The notes beneath the pieces were generated by a model. It made no database searches. It was not told the origin of the DNA and saw nothing but the letters and a program-made list of their open reading frames with translations. 42,185 nt of DNA from positions 1 through 42,185 of the forward strand of contig CALEYZ010000098.1 of the NCBI GenBank assembly GCA_937928195.1, given 5' to 3'. The stretch's first letter is position 1, and the number at the start of each line of letters is the position of its first letter. Below, in pieces: positions 7,622 through 16,910 of this stretch. Source of the DNA: an uncultured Limnohabitans sp. GTDB lineage: Bacteria; Pseudomonadota; Gammaproteobacteria; Burkholderiales; Burkholderiaceae_C. The position numbers and the translations under genes were made by a program.

Positions 7622-10600
7622 TCAATTGTCACCTCTTCTGGCCCTGCGCAGGTCCAATGTGAATGGAAATTCTGGACTGGCCGCCAATTCAATGCTGGCG
7701 CGTGGCATGGCCATGCGGCCAGGCGTATGGCCCATTCGAAAGAATCGGGCCAAACGACGGCTTTCCGCCTCAAAAGCATTGACCGGCAGTGTGTCGTAAT
7801 TGCGGCCACCAGGATGAGCCACATGGTACTGCGCGCCGCCGATCGAACGTTTCATCCATGTGTCCAGCACATCCAAGGTCAGGGGTGCATGCACGCCTAT
7901 GCTGGGGTGCAAAGAGGAGGGCGGGTTCCAGGCTTTATAACGCACGCTGGCCACATATTCGCCAGTGATTCCGGTCGGTTGAAGTGGTAAGGCTTGGCCA
8001 TTGACCATGACGGTGTAGCGGCTGGCATTGAGTCCCGTTACATGAACTTCCAGTCGTTCCAAGGATGAGTCCACATAGCGTGCCGTGCCACTCGACGTGC
8101 TTTGCTCGCCCATGACGTGCCAAGGCTCCAAGGCATTGCGCAAGCTGACTTGAATGGCATCGACACAAAACTCCCCCACGCGCGGGAAGCGAAATTCAAA
8201 GTGGGGTGCAAACCATGCCGGGTCAAAATGAAAGCCGGCATCGCCCAGTTCAGTGAGCACATCGTCAAAATCCATTTTGACAAAGGTGGGCAGCATGAAA
8301 CGGTCGTGAAGTGCGTTGCCCCATCGCGTCACAGGTGCCGTGTAGGGTGTGTCCCAGAAATGGGCCACCAAAGCGCGCAGCAACAACTGCTGAACCACGC
8401 TCATGCGGGCATGCGGCGGCATCTCGAACGCGCGCAATTCCAGCAAGCCTAATCGACCCGTGGCCGAGTCTGGTGAGTACAGCTTGTCGATGCAAAACTC
8501 GCTGCGATGGGTATTGCCCGTCATGTCCACCAAGATGTTGCGCAGGCTGCGATCTACCAACCAGGGTGGCATGCTGTGGCCATGAACTTGGCGGTTGCGT
8601 GCAATTTCGCGCAGCGCAATTTCTAACTCGTACACTTGATCGTTGCGTGCTTCGTCGACGCGCGGTGCTTGGCTGGTAGGGCCAATGAACATGCCGCTGA
8701 AAAGGTAGCTGAGGCTCGGGTGGTTGTGCCAATACAGCAACAGACTGGCCAACAGCTCAGGTCGGCGCAAGAAGGGGCTGTCTTGCGGTGTTGCACCGCC
8801 CATCACCACGTGGTTGCCGCCGCCTGTGCCGGTGTGCCGGCCATCGGTCATGAACTTCTCTGCGCACAAGCGAGTTTCAAATGCAGCTTGGTACAGAAAC
8901 TCGGTGTGTTGAACCACTTCTTGCCAATTGCTGGCGGGATGAATGTTGACCTCAATCACGCCGGGGTCCGGCGTCACTTGCAGCAACTTCAAGCGCGGGT
9001 CTCGCGGCGCGGGGTAGCCTTCCAAGACAATTTTCATTTGAAGTTGTTGGGCTGTTTTAATGGCACTCAACAGGTTCAAATAATCTTCCAGTCGGGCCAG
9101 CGGTGGCATGAAGACATACAGGACGCCTTGCAAGTTCTCGTCGACTGGCGCTTTGTCTGACGGCGTCTTGGGACCTTTCTGAATTTCAACAGGGCCATTG
9201 GCGCGGCGTGGATCGCGAACTTCCACGCACAAGGCGGTGCGCACGGTGCGCGTGTCGGAGTCGCCCATTTTGGGGGCAGTCTGAAGTGGCGAGTTGGGTG
9301 CCACCGCATGCGATGATGTGTCGACGTGCCTGGGTTGCAAGGCAGGCGCGGTCATGCTGTTTGACAACGGACTGCGCGGTGCAAACGGGTCTTGTTCAAC
9401 CAAGGTATGTCGGTCTGTGGGGGCGGACCACGGCAGTGAGTCCAACGGCAATCGCCAGCCCATGGCTGAGTCGCCAGGCATCAGGTACAGGCGCTCGTCG
9501 CGTACAAACCAGGGGCCACTTTGCCAAGCACTGCTGACCTGTGTTTCTGTGAGCGGGTCTTGCACCTGCAAGGGCAACAGGTAACCCACTTCATGGTCCA
9601 GCCCTTGCGAGAAGACGCGGTGCAGGCGCGCGCGCTCTAAGGCATCGTCCAATTTGGCATCGAAGGGGTCCACATTGACGGGCAATCGACGTTCACGCCA
9701 GAGGTAGTACCACGTGTCCTCGTAGCCAGGCGTGATGTGATCTGTCGAGACGCCCAGCTCAGAGGCCAAAACACGCAAGAAACGTTTGGCATCCTGCGGG
9801 GTGTAGTGGTGCGCAACGCGTTCATCTGCAAACAGCGAAGGGTCTTGCCAGCAAGGCTGACCGTCTGTGCGCCAATGAATGCTGAGCGCCCACCGGGGCA
9901 GTTGCTCGCCGGGGTACCACTTGCCTTGGCCAAAATGCAGAAACCCACCTTGACCATATTGTTCACGCAGTTTGTGCACAAGTTCGGTGGCCAGTCCGCG
10001 TTTGGTCGGACCCAAGGCGTCGGTATGCCACTCTGCCGCGTCGCGGTTTTCTGTGGCGACAAAGGTGGGTTCACCACCCATGGTTAGCCGGACATCGCTT
10101 GACAACAATTGTTGGTCGACTTGCTCTCCGAGCAACAAGACATTGGCCCATTGTTCCTCGGTATAGGGCTTGGTGACGCGCGGAGATTCGTGAATGCGCG
10201 AGATGGTCATTTCATGACTGAACTCAACTTCAGCTTTGTCCATCAAACCTTCAATGGGTGCAGCGCCTGAAGGCTGGGGGGTGCAGGCCAAAGGAATGTG
10301 GCCTTCACCGGCCAACAAGCCCGACGTGGGGTCCAGTCCCACCCAGCCAGCACCCGGCAAATAAACCTCGCACCACGCGTGCAAGTCTGTGAAATCAACG
10401 TCGGTGCCGCTGGGGCCATCCAGCGATTTGACATCAGGTGCGAGCTGAATCAGGTAGCCCGATACAAAGCGCGCGGCCAAGCCCATGTGACGCATGAGTT
10501 GCACCAACAGCCAGGCGGAGTCGCGGCACGATCCGCTTTGAAGCTGCAAAGTTTCATCGGGTGTTTGAACACCCGGTTCCATGCGAATCAGGTAGTTGAT

Positions 10601-11065
10601 GTCTTGGTAGACCCGTTGGTTGATCTGCACCAAAAAGTCGATGGTTCTCTGACGACTTCTGTCGAGCGAGCTGAGGTACTTTTTGAACAGCGGTGTGCGA
10701 GGTAACTTTTCCAAATAGCTGCTGAGCTCTACTTTCAGTGCAGGGGCATACGTTAAGGGCACATGCTCGGCGCGGGGTTCCAAGAAAAAGTCAAAGGGGT
10801 TGAAGACAGCCATTTCTGTGACCAAGTCCACCGTCACTTTGAACTCAGTGGTCTTGTGTGGAAAGACCAGACGCGCTTGGTAATTGGCGAAAGGGTCTTG
10901 CTGCCAGTTGATGAAGTGTTCAGCTGGTTCCACCTTGATGCTGTACGACAAGATGTGGCTTCGACTGTGGGGTGCAGGTCGCAGGCGAATGACTTGAGGT
11001 CCCAATTGAATGGGGCGGTCGTAACGGTAGTGCGTCACGTGATGCAGTGCGACATGAATGGACAT
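7622..11065 (-). CDS. Transglutaminase plus DUF2126 (putative amidoligase) protein
   Basis: About 1147 residues when started at the ATG whose codon ends at 11065 (SIHVALHHVTHYRYD follows). A start 10 codons further upstream is possible, but it lengthens the protein beyond the usual conserved beginning. Residues 1-290 are a transglutaminase module with C180 in QSGSCRDSAW, H229 in TDLHAW and D245 in GLDPTSG. The remaining 850 residues match the DUF2126 type, annotated in Pfam as a putative amidoligase, including LTMGGEPTFVATENRD, GQGKWYPGEQLP and HTGTGGGNHVVMGG. It heads a four-gene operon with the ATP-grasp/alpha-E fusion, a second transglutaminase and a RidA-family gene. No signal peptide is seen. 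The product is likely a peptide-like amide or a peptide tag, but that is inferred from fold only. Confidence 0.9.
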   Translation of the reverse strand: MSIHVALHHVTHYRYDRPIQLGPQVIRLRPAPHSRSHILSYSIKVEPAEHFINWQQDPFANYQARLVFPHKTTEFKVTVDLVTEMAVFNPFDFFLEPRAEHVPLTYAPALKVELSSYLEKLPRTPLFKKYLSSLDRSRQRTIDFLVQINQRVYQDINYLIRMEPGVQTPDETLQLQSGSCRDSAWLLVQLMRHMGLAARFVSGYLIQLAPDVKSLDGPSGTDVDFTDLHAWCEVYLPGAGWVGLDPTSGLLAGEGHIPLACTPQPSGAAPIEGLMDKAEVEFSHEMTISRIHESPRVTKPYTEEQWANVLLLGEQVDQQLLSSDVRLTMGGEPTFVATENRDAAEWHTDALGPTKRGLATELVHKLREQYGQGGFLHFGQGKWYPGEQLPRWALSIHWRTDGQPCWQDPSLFADERVAHHYTPQDAKRFLRVLASELGVSTDHITPGYEDTWYYLWRERRLPVNVDPFDAKLDDALERARLHRVFSQGLDHEVGYLLPLQVQDPLTETQVSSAWQSGPWFVRDERLYLMPGDSAMGWRLPLDSLPWSAPTDRHTLVEQDPFAPRSPLSNSMTAPALQPRHVDTSSHAVAPNSPLQTAPKMGDSDTRTVRTALCVEVRDPRRANGPVEIQKGPKTPSDKAPVDENLQGVLYVFMPPLARLEDYLNLLSAIKTAQQLQMKIVLEGYPAPRDPRLKLLQVTPDPGVIEVNIHPASNWQEVVQHTEFLYQAAFETRLCAEKFMTDGRHTGTGGGNHVVMGGATPQDSPFLRRPELLASLLLYWHNHPSLSYLFSGMFIGPTSQAPRVDEARNDQVYELEIALREIARNRQVHGHSMPPWLVDRSLRNILVDMTGNTHRSEFCIDKLYSPDSATGRLGLLELRAFEMPPHARMSVVQQLLLRALVAHFWDTPYTAPVTRWGNALHDRFMLPTFVKMDFDDVLTELGDAGFHFDPAWFAPHFEFRFPRVGEFCVDAIQVSLRNALEPWHVMGEQSTSSGTARYVDSSLERLEVHVTGLNASRYTVMVNGQALPLQPTGITGEYVASVRYKAWNPPSSLHPSIGVHAPLTLDVLDTWMKRSIGGAQYHVAHPGGRNYDTLPVNAFEAESRRLARFFRMGHTPGRMAMPRASIELAASPEFPFTLDLRRARRGDN

Positions 11066-11166
11066 AAATGCAAGTAAGCGCAACAGCGGCTGCATCGAAA
11101 GAGCAGCTCGGGCTGTCTAAACTAGCAAAAGCCGCGCCATGCGTGGCCAAGCTGAAAGGATCCGAC

Positions 11167-13791
11167 ATGGCGCGCTTGGGGCACACCTTGCATCTCGTTC
11201 GCGTTGTGCCCTTCGCACCTTGGTGGATGGCGGCTTGGCTCTTGGGCACGGTGCTGCAACTGCAACAGGCTGAAGTGTGGCCACTGGTTTGGAGCCTGGG
11301 CCTTGGTGCTGGCGCTTTGATCGGGCTTGGGATGTGTTTGGGTGTGACCCTCGTTTGGCAGCGCAAAGTCCCGCGCGTTGCCAAATTTTTTCAGCACCCT
11401 TGGGTTTTCATATTCATGCTGAGTGTGGCGGCATGTTTGCTGTCCTTGGCCACCCTCAATGCACGCTGTTGGCTGCAATTGCAAAGCGCATTGAATCCGA
11501 CTTTGCAGGGCCAAGACTTGCGGGTGGTGGTGGAGGTTGCGTCATTGCCGCACTTTGGCAACAAAGGCGTGAAGTTTCGAGCGCGCGTAATCCATGCGTC
11601 GCAAGTCAATCGCCTTGCGAGTACCCCATCCGAAACACGGACCGAAACAGACACCGCTGTGAATCTGCCGACTTGGATGGCGCTCAACTGGTCCGAGTGG
11701 GATGCGCCCACCAGCATGGACCTGCCTTTGTGGCAGACCTTGACCCCAGGCGATCAATGGCAGTTTCAAGTGCGGCTGAAAGTGCCCCATGGCAGTTTGA
11801 ATCCAGGCGGCTTTGACGACGAATTGCGGCTGTGGTCATTGGGCATTCAGGCCACGGGCAGCGTTCTGTCGGGTAAGTCGCACTTGGCGCCCCGCAAGCT
11901 TGGCAGTTCTTGGCACTACCCGATTGACCAATGGCGGCACCGTGTGCGCACGCAAATTGAGCGGGCATTGCTTCGTGGCAACAGCACAGCCTCGTCTGCC
12001 GGTTTGATTGCGGCGCTGGTGATGGGCGATCAGTCGGCTATCTCCGCTGTAGATTGGCAAATTTTCAGAGACACGGGCGTGGCCCATTTGATGAGCATCT
12101 CTGGCTTGCACATCACTATGTTGGCCTGGCTGGCAGGCGCTTTGATCGGTCGTGGTTGGCGCGCGTCGGCATTGCGCGGTAGCGGCTTGTGTTTGCGCTG
12201 TCCGGCGACGTGGGTGGCTTCTGTGGGCGGTGTGATGGTGGCCAGTGCCTACGCCGTCTTTTGTGGTTGGGGCTTGCCAGCGCAAAGAACCATTTTGATG
12301 CTGTTGGTGATCAGCACCTTGAAGCTTCAGGGCGTGCGTTGGCCCTGGTATTGGATCTGGGGCGGGTCCTTGTGGGTGATTGCACTGTGGGATCCTTGGG
12401 CCTTGCTGCAAGCCAGTTTTTGGTTGAGCTTTGTGGCGGTGGGCGCGCTGATTTTGTCAGACCCAGGCATGTCAAGCGCACGCACCAAGTTGGCAGATCA
12501 AGAGTCCGAATTGGTGCGAGATGGGCACTGGTCCGCATTTCGCAACAAACTGTTCACCCGAATCGTGCAGCATTTGAAATCGCTGACCCGCGAGCAATGG
12601 GTGGTGACGGTGGCTTTGGCGCCTTTGTCGATTTTGTTCTTTGGGCAATTGTCGGTGTCAGGCTTGCTGGCCAATCTGTTGGCCATCCCTTGGGTCACTT
12701 TGTGTGTCACGCCCTTGGCCTTGGCTGGCTTGGCCTGGCCGCCACTTTGGCAAGTGGCCGCAGCGGCTTTTCAGCCTTTGATGAGCGTGTTGACCTGGCT
12801 GGCGGCATGGCCCGAAGGTGTGTTGCACTTTGCACAGGCGCCCCTGAGTCTCATTGTTCTGGCGCTGTTGGGGGCTTTGATGTGCTTTCAGCCATGGCCT
12901 TGGGCGGTGCGTGCTTGGGGCGTGCTTTGGCTGATGCCGGTGTGTTTGTGGCAATCGCCCAAACCCGCATGGGGACAGTTTGAGTTGTGGGCCCTCGACA
13001 TTGGGCAGGGCAATGCAGTGTTGCTGCGCACCGCGCGCCATGTGCTGCTGTACGACACCGGGCCTGAGTGGGGTGAAGATGCCGATGCTGGCCAGCGCGT
13101 GCTGCTGCCTTTCATGGCACGCATGGGCATGCCTTTAGACCGCTTGATGCTCAGTCACAGAGACTCTGATCACACCGGGGGTGCTGCGTCGGTCTTGAGG
13201 TCACAGCCGCAGGCTGATCTGTGGACTTCGTTGGAGGAGGGGCATGCTTTGTCACAGCTGAGAGCTGTCCACCGCTGCACTGCGGGTGAAGGCTGGGAAT
13301 GGGATGGTGTTCGGTTTGAGGTGCTTCACCCCAAGGCCGACGATTACGCGACGGCCAGAACTTCCAACGCTTTAAGCTGTGTTCTGAGAGTTGATGCAAG
13401 TCAAGACAAATTAACCCAGCGCGGGCATGATGGGCTGGGTGCCAGTGCCTTGTTGGTGGGCGACATTGAGGCGCCGCAAGAAGCGGCTTTGTTGCAGGCG
13501 CAACAGCTTCAACCGGTTGATTTTTTGTTGGTGCCGCACCATGGCAGTCAAACTTCTTCGACACCGGCATTTGTCCAAACACTCAAGCCCCAATGGGCCA
13601 TGGTGCAGGCGGGCTACCGAAACCGTTACGGGCATCCTGCCGAATCGGTGGTCCTGCGATATGCCCAAATGGCGGTGCCCATGGCCAGTTCGCCAACTTG
13701 TGGTGCCGCTTATTGGCAAAGCCTGGTCCCGCAGCGGCTAGACTGTGAGCGTGACGTGCACCGGCGCTACTGGCATTTCAAAACGCCATAA
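11167..13791 (+). CDS. comEC: DNA internalisation/competence channel protein ComEC/Rec2
   Basis: An 874-residue inner-membrane protein that passes single-stranded DNA into the cytoplasm during natural transformation. The middle region has many hydrophobic segments and the competence-domain signature VAHLMSISGLHITMLAWLAG. The C-terminal 270 residues are a metallo-beta-lactamase-like domain with LDIGQGNAVLL, SHRDSDHTGG and VPHHGSQTSS. I start it at ATG 11167, preceded by AAAGGA at 11155-11160 with a 6-base spacer. A longer frame opens at 11068 but its extra 33 residues do not look like ComEC and would place the start against the divergent DUF2126 gene. It is encoded between two amidoligase-like gene sets, divergent from one and upstream of the other by 71 bases, perhaps by chance. 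Confidence 0.93.
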   Translation: MARLGHTLHLVRVVPFAPWWMAAWLLGTVLQLQQAEVWPLVWSLGLGAGALIGLGMCLGVTLVWQRKVPRVAKFFQHPWVFIFMLSVAACLLSLATLNARCWLQLQSALNPTLQGQDLRVVVEVASLPHFGNKGVKFRARVIHASQVNRLASTPSETRTETDTAVNLPTWMALNWSEWDAPTSMDLPLWQTLTPGDQWQFQVRLKVPHGSLNPGGFDDELRLWSLGIQATGSVLSGKSHLAPRKLGSSWHYPIDQWRHRVRTQIERALLRGNSTASSAGLIAALVMGDQSAISAVDWQIFRDTGVAHLMSISGLHITMLAWLAGALIGRGWRASALRGSGLCLRCPATWVASVGGVMVASAYAVFCGWGLPAQRTILMLLVISTLKLQGVRWPWYWIWGGSLWVIALWDPWALLQASFWLSFVAVGALILSDPGMSSARTKLADQESELVRDGHWSAFRNKLFTRIVQHLKSLTREQWVVTVALAPLSILFFGQLSVSGLLANLLAIPWVTLCVTPLALAGLAWPPLWQVAAAAFQPLMSVLTWLAAWPEGVLHFAQAPLSLIVLALLGALMCFQPWPWAVRAWGVLWLMPVCLWQSPKPAWGQFELWALDIGQGNAVLLRTARHVLLYDTGPEWGEDADAGQRVLLPFMARMGMPLDRLMLSHRDSDHTGGAASVLRSQPQADLWTSLEEGHALSQLRAVHRCTAGEGWEWDGVRFEVLHPKADDYATARTSNALSCVLRVDASQDKLTQRGHDGLGASALLVGDIEAPQEAALLQAQQLQPVDFLLVPHHGSQTSSTPAFVQTLKPQWAMVQAGYRNRYGHPAESVVLRYAQMAVPMASSPTCGAAYWQSLVPQRLDCERDVHRRYWHFKTP

Positions 13792-13862
13792 GTTCACGTC
13801 AGGCGGGATGGGTGTGTCAATGGGTATGCATCTTGCTATCCAAGAAACAGGAGTGAAGTCAG

Positions 13863-15314
13863 ATGCAGCAATTTGATGAAATGTACAGCCAGGCGTCGGC
13901 CACCCAGCCCGGCAGCCCTGTGAGAGCCCATTACAAAGCCTATGCCGATTGGTTGGCGGGGCAAAGCGACAGCTCGATGCTGGCGCGGCGCGAAGAAGCC
14001 GAAATGATTTTTAGACGGGTGGGCATCACCTTTGCGGTGTATGGCGACAAAGATGAAAATGGTTCTGGCACGGAGCGCCTGATTCCCTTTGACCTGATAC
14101 CGCGCATCATTCCGGCGCATGAGTGGCAAAGCATGGAGAAAGGTTTGGTGCAACGTGTCACGGCCTTGAACCGCTTTGTCCACGATGTCTACCACGACCA
14201 AGACATCATCAAAGCAGGCATCATTCCAGCCGATCAAATACTGAACAACGCACAGTTTCGCCCCGAGATGATGGGCGTCGATGTGCCGCACCAAATTTAC
14301 TCGCACATCAGCGGCATTGACATCGTGCGGGCGCCCAATGCACAAGGCGAGGGCGAGTACTACGTGCTGGAAGACAATTTGCGCGTGCCCAGCGGCGTGA
14401 GCTACATGCTGGAAGACCGCAAGATGATGATGCGCCTCTTCCCTGAACTGTTCAGCCGTCACCGCGTGGCACCTGTCGCGCATTACCCCGACCTGTTGCT
14501 CGAAACCTTGAGGGCATCCAGCCCCGCATCGTCGGCCGAGCCGACCGTGGTGGTGCTCACGCCAGGCATGTACAACAGCGCTTATTTTGAGCACGCCTTC
14601 TTGGCACAGCAAATGGGTGTGGAGCTGGTGGAAGGCCAAGACCTGTTTGTCAAAGACCAATTTGTGTACATGCGCACCACCCGCGGCCCCAAAAAAGTGG
14701 ATGTCATTTACCGACGCGTCGATGATGACTTTCTGGACCCCAAAGTGTTCAGGCCCACATCCACATTGGGGTGTGCTGGCTTGATGGACGCCTACCGTGC
14801 TGGCAATGTGGCCATCTGCAATGCCGTAGGCACTGGCGTGGCCGATGACAAATCGATTTACCCTTATGTGCCGCAAATGATCGAGTTTTATTTGGGTGAG
14901 AAACCCATTTTGAACAACGTGCCCACCTTCATGTGCCGCAAGCCAGACGACTTGGCCTACACCTTGGCCAACTTGAAAGACCTGGTGGTGAAAGAAGTGC
15001 ACGGCGCAGGTGGCTATGGCATGTTGGTGGGGCCGGCCTCGACCCATGCCGAAATTGAAAACTTCCGTGCGGCCTTGTTGGCCAACCCGTCGGGCTACAT
15101 CGCCCAACCCACACTGAGTTTGTCGAGTTGCCCCACCTATGTGGACAGTGGTGTGGCGCCGCGTCACATTGATTTGCGCCCCTTTGTGCTCAGTGGCCGC
15201 ACTGTGCAAATGGTGCCGGGGGGCTTAACCCGTGTGGCGTTGAAAGAAGGTTCCTTGGTGGTCAATTCGTCGCAAGGCGGTGGCACCAAAGACACCTGGA
15301 TCTTGCAAGCCTAA
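13863..15314 (+). CDS. Circularly permuted ATP-grasp protein (stand-alone)
   Basis: A 483-residue single-domain protein. Recognisable motifs in order are EDNLRVPSG (170-178), LTPGMYNSAYFEHAFLA (232-248), RVDDDFLDP (285-293), a likely ATP-binding lysine K377 in VVKEVHGAGGYG, and a C-terminal QMVPGGLTRVA. These are the DUF404/DUF407-type circularly permuted ATP-grasp signatures. Unlike the fused paralogue at 5018-7615 it keeps the E-D-N triplet. The ATG has a good ribosome-binding site, AGGAG at 13849-13853. The alpha-E gene follows after 51 bases, so the two are probably co-transcribed and act together. Such proteins are predicted carboxylate-amine ligases. I do not know the substrate, and the absence of a signal peptide suggests a cytoplasmic enzyme. 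Confidence 0.91.
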   Translation: MQQFDEMYSQASATQPGSPVRAHYKAYADWLAGQSDSSMLARREEAEMIFRRVGITFAVYGDKDENGSGTERLIPFDLIPRIIPAHEWQSMEKGLVQRVTALNRFVHDVYHDQDIIKAGIIPADQILNNAQFRPEMMGVDVPHQIYSHISGIDIVRAPNAQGEGEYYVLEDNLRVPSGVSYMLEDRKMMMRLFPELFSRHRVAPVAHYPDLLLETLRASSPASSAEPTVVVLTPGMYNSAYFEHAFLAQQMGVELVEGQDLFVKDQFVYMRTTRGPKKVDVIYRRVDDDFLDPKVFRPTSTLGCAGLMDAYRAGNVAICNAVGTGVADDKSIYPYVPQMIEFYLGEKPILNNVPTFMCRKPDDLAYTLANLKDLVVKEVHGAGGYGMLVGPASTHAEIENFRAALLANPSGYIAQPTLSLSSCPTYVDSGVAPRHIDLRPFVLSGRTVQMVPGGLTRVALKEGSLVVNSSQGGGTKDTWILQA

Positions 15315-15365
15315 GCGCCAAGTCAATTGCCTTTGCACACACTTTAAGAATTTGAAAGACGACGC

Positions 15366-16337
15366 ATGCTAAGCCGTACTGCTGATCACTTGTTTTGGAT
15401 GTCGCGCTACACCGAGCGCGCCGAAAACACCGCCCGCATGTTGAATGTGAGCTACGAAACCTCTTTGTTGCCACAGTCTAGCGCCACGGTGCAAACCGGT
15501 TGGGAAGGCTTGCTGTCCATCAGTGAACTGCTGCCAGCCTATACCCAGTTGCATGGCGAGGTGACGCCGCAGCATGTGATGCAGTTCATGGTGATGGACC
15601 CGAACAATCCTTCTTCTATCATTTCATGCCTGCGCGCCGCACGAGAAAACGCACGCGCTGTTCGAGGTGCCCTCACCACCGAAGTGTGGGAAACACAAAA
15701 TCAAACGTGGCTGGAAGTCAATCGCATGATTCGCTCTGGTGAGTTTGATGCCGATCCAGGCAAATTTTTTGAATGGGTGAAGTTCAGGTCACACCTGTCG
15801 CGCGGCGTCACGGTGGGCACCATGCTGATGGACGAGTCTTTGCATTTCATGCGTTTGGGGACCTTCTTGGAACGTGCAGACAACACTGCACGTTTGGTGG
15901 ATGTGAAGTTTCACGCAGCGCAAATGCAAACACAGGCCATGGCACCTGACCTCGGTTTGGATGTCTCGCAAGAATTTGACTTCTATCACTGGAGCGCCAT
16001 CTTGCGCAGCGTCAGTGGCTTCGAGATTTACCGCAAGGTGTACCGCGATGTGATTCGCCCTGATCGTGTGGCTGAGTTGCTGATTCTTCGACCTGACATG
16101 CCGCGTTCTTTGCACGCCAGTTTGAACGAAGTGGTGAATAATTTAGAAGCTGTCACCGACAACATGCAAAGCGAAACTTTGCGACACGCCGGCAAATTGC
16201 GTGCTGATTTGGCTTATGGCCGAATTGATGAAATATTGGCCACAGGTTTGCACGCTTACTTGACGCAGTTTTTAGAACGCGTCAATGTGCTGGGTGGCAG
16301 GATCAGCCGTGAATTTTTGATGCCACAGGTGGCGTGA
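15366..16337 (+). CDS. Alpha-E domain protein
   Basis: A 323-residue all-helical protein that opens with the family signature MLSRTADHLFWMSRYTERAENTAR. Alpha-E proteins have no proven catalytic activity that I know of. They are found almost always beside or fused to circularly permuted ATP-grasp domains, as both gene sets in this window show. A second conserved region is LERADNTARLVDVKFH in the middle, and the C-terminal half is rich in conserved Arg and Asp residues (for example YRDVIRPDRVAELL). The gene is 51 bases downstream of its ATP-grasp partner. Its TGA overlaps a possible GTG start of the next gene at 16334, but the ATG at 16346 is the better start for that gene. Confidence 0.9.
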   Translation: MLSRTADHLFWMSRYTERAENTARMLNVSYETSLLPQSSATVQTGWEGLLSISELLPAYTQLHGEVTPQHVMQFMVMDPNNPSSIISCLRAARENARAVRGALTTEVWETQNQTWLEVNRMIRSGEFDADPGKFFEWVKFRSHLSRGVTVGTMLMDESLHFMRLGTFLERADNTARLVDVKFHAAQMQTQAMAPDLGLDVSQEFDFYHWSAILRSVSGFEIYRKVYRDVIRPDRVAELLILRPDMPRSLHASLNEVVNNLEAVTDNMQSETLRHAGKLRADLAYGRIDEILATGLHAYLTQFLERVNVLGGRISREFLMPQVA

Positions 16338-16345
16338 AGGCTGTC

Positions 16346-16840
16346 ATGACGAGTTTCAAACTTGTGCCAGGTCTGAATGCTGTCACAGGGGATGAGGGCA
16401 GTGGCAAAACACGTTTGCTGCGGCAGTTGTGCGAAACACATGCAGATGCTGCTTGGCTTGACCTGCGCTTGCCTGAGCACAATGAAAAGACGCCTGAAGA
16501 AGTTTGGGCGCAACAGAAAAATGCCAGTCCTCATTGGAATGTGGCCTTGTGTTCTGATTTGTGTGAAGCACTGGCCCTGAACGAGCATTTGGGCAAACAA
16601 TTGTTCATGCTCTCTGCGGGCAGTCGCAGAAAAGTTGGGCTGATCGCTCTGTTGGCTTGCGGTGCTCGCATCACTTGCCTGGATCAACCTTTTGCAGCCC
16701 TCGACTCAGCGTCAATTGCTGTACTCTGTGAGTTCTTAAATGACGTGAAAGATGACGCAACCCGTTCATGGGTTGTGGCCGATTACGAGGCAGACCCCAG
16801 ACTCGATTGGGCGCAAGTGCTATCGCTTGACCCAGTTTGA
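16346..16840 (+). CDS. Small ABC-type ATPase with altered catalytic motifs
   Basis: A 164-residue protein shorter than normal ABC ATPases (usually 200-240). It has a Walker A GDEGSGKT (15-22), a signature-like LSAGSRRKVGL (89-99) and a Walker B ITCLDQPFAALD (109-120). The catalytic glutamate that normally follows the Walker B aspartate is glutamine (Q114), and the H-loop histidine is missing: VVADYE stands where a His would be expected. The pattern resembles a shortened CcmA-like ATPase that might bind but barely hydrolyse ATP. No permease gene is adjacent. I prefer ATG 16346 with GAAGG at 16336-16340; the alternative GTG at 16334 overlaps the alpha-E stop. Its position suggests co-transcription with the ATP-grasp/alpha-E pair. 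Function unknown. Confidence 0.7.
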   Translation: MTSFKLVPGLNAVTGDEGSGKTRLLRQLCETHADAAWLDLRLPEHNEKTPEEVWAQQKNASPHWNVALCSDLCEALALNEHLGKQLFMLSAGSRRKVGLIALLACGARITCLDQPFAALDSASIAVLCEFLNDVKDDATRSWVVADYEADPRLDWAQVLSLDPV

Positions 16841-16910
16841 AGTTTCGCGATAGGTTCTTGCTTCTGATGGGTCTACAAACCCAACTCGGTGTTCAGACGG
16901 TCAAGATTTT

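Noticed and set aside
11068..11166. 33-codon N-terminal extension of ComEC
   Set aside because: ATG 11167 has a well-spaced AAAGGA, whereas the extension begins three bases from the divergent start codon and has no membrane-protein character.
13836..15209. 457-codon open frame on the minus strand opposite the stand-alone ATP-grasp gene
   Set aside because: It mirrors the codon bias of the plus-strand gene, is rich in His/Gln/Val/Ala as antisense frames usually are, and matches no family I know, while the plus strand has clear ATP-grasp motifs.
16868..16883. TGGGT/ACCCA dyad between the small ATPase and mltB as a terminator
   Set aside because: Only a 5-bp stem with no T run on either strand.
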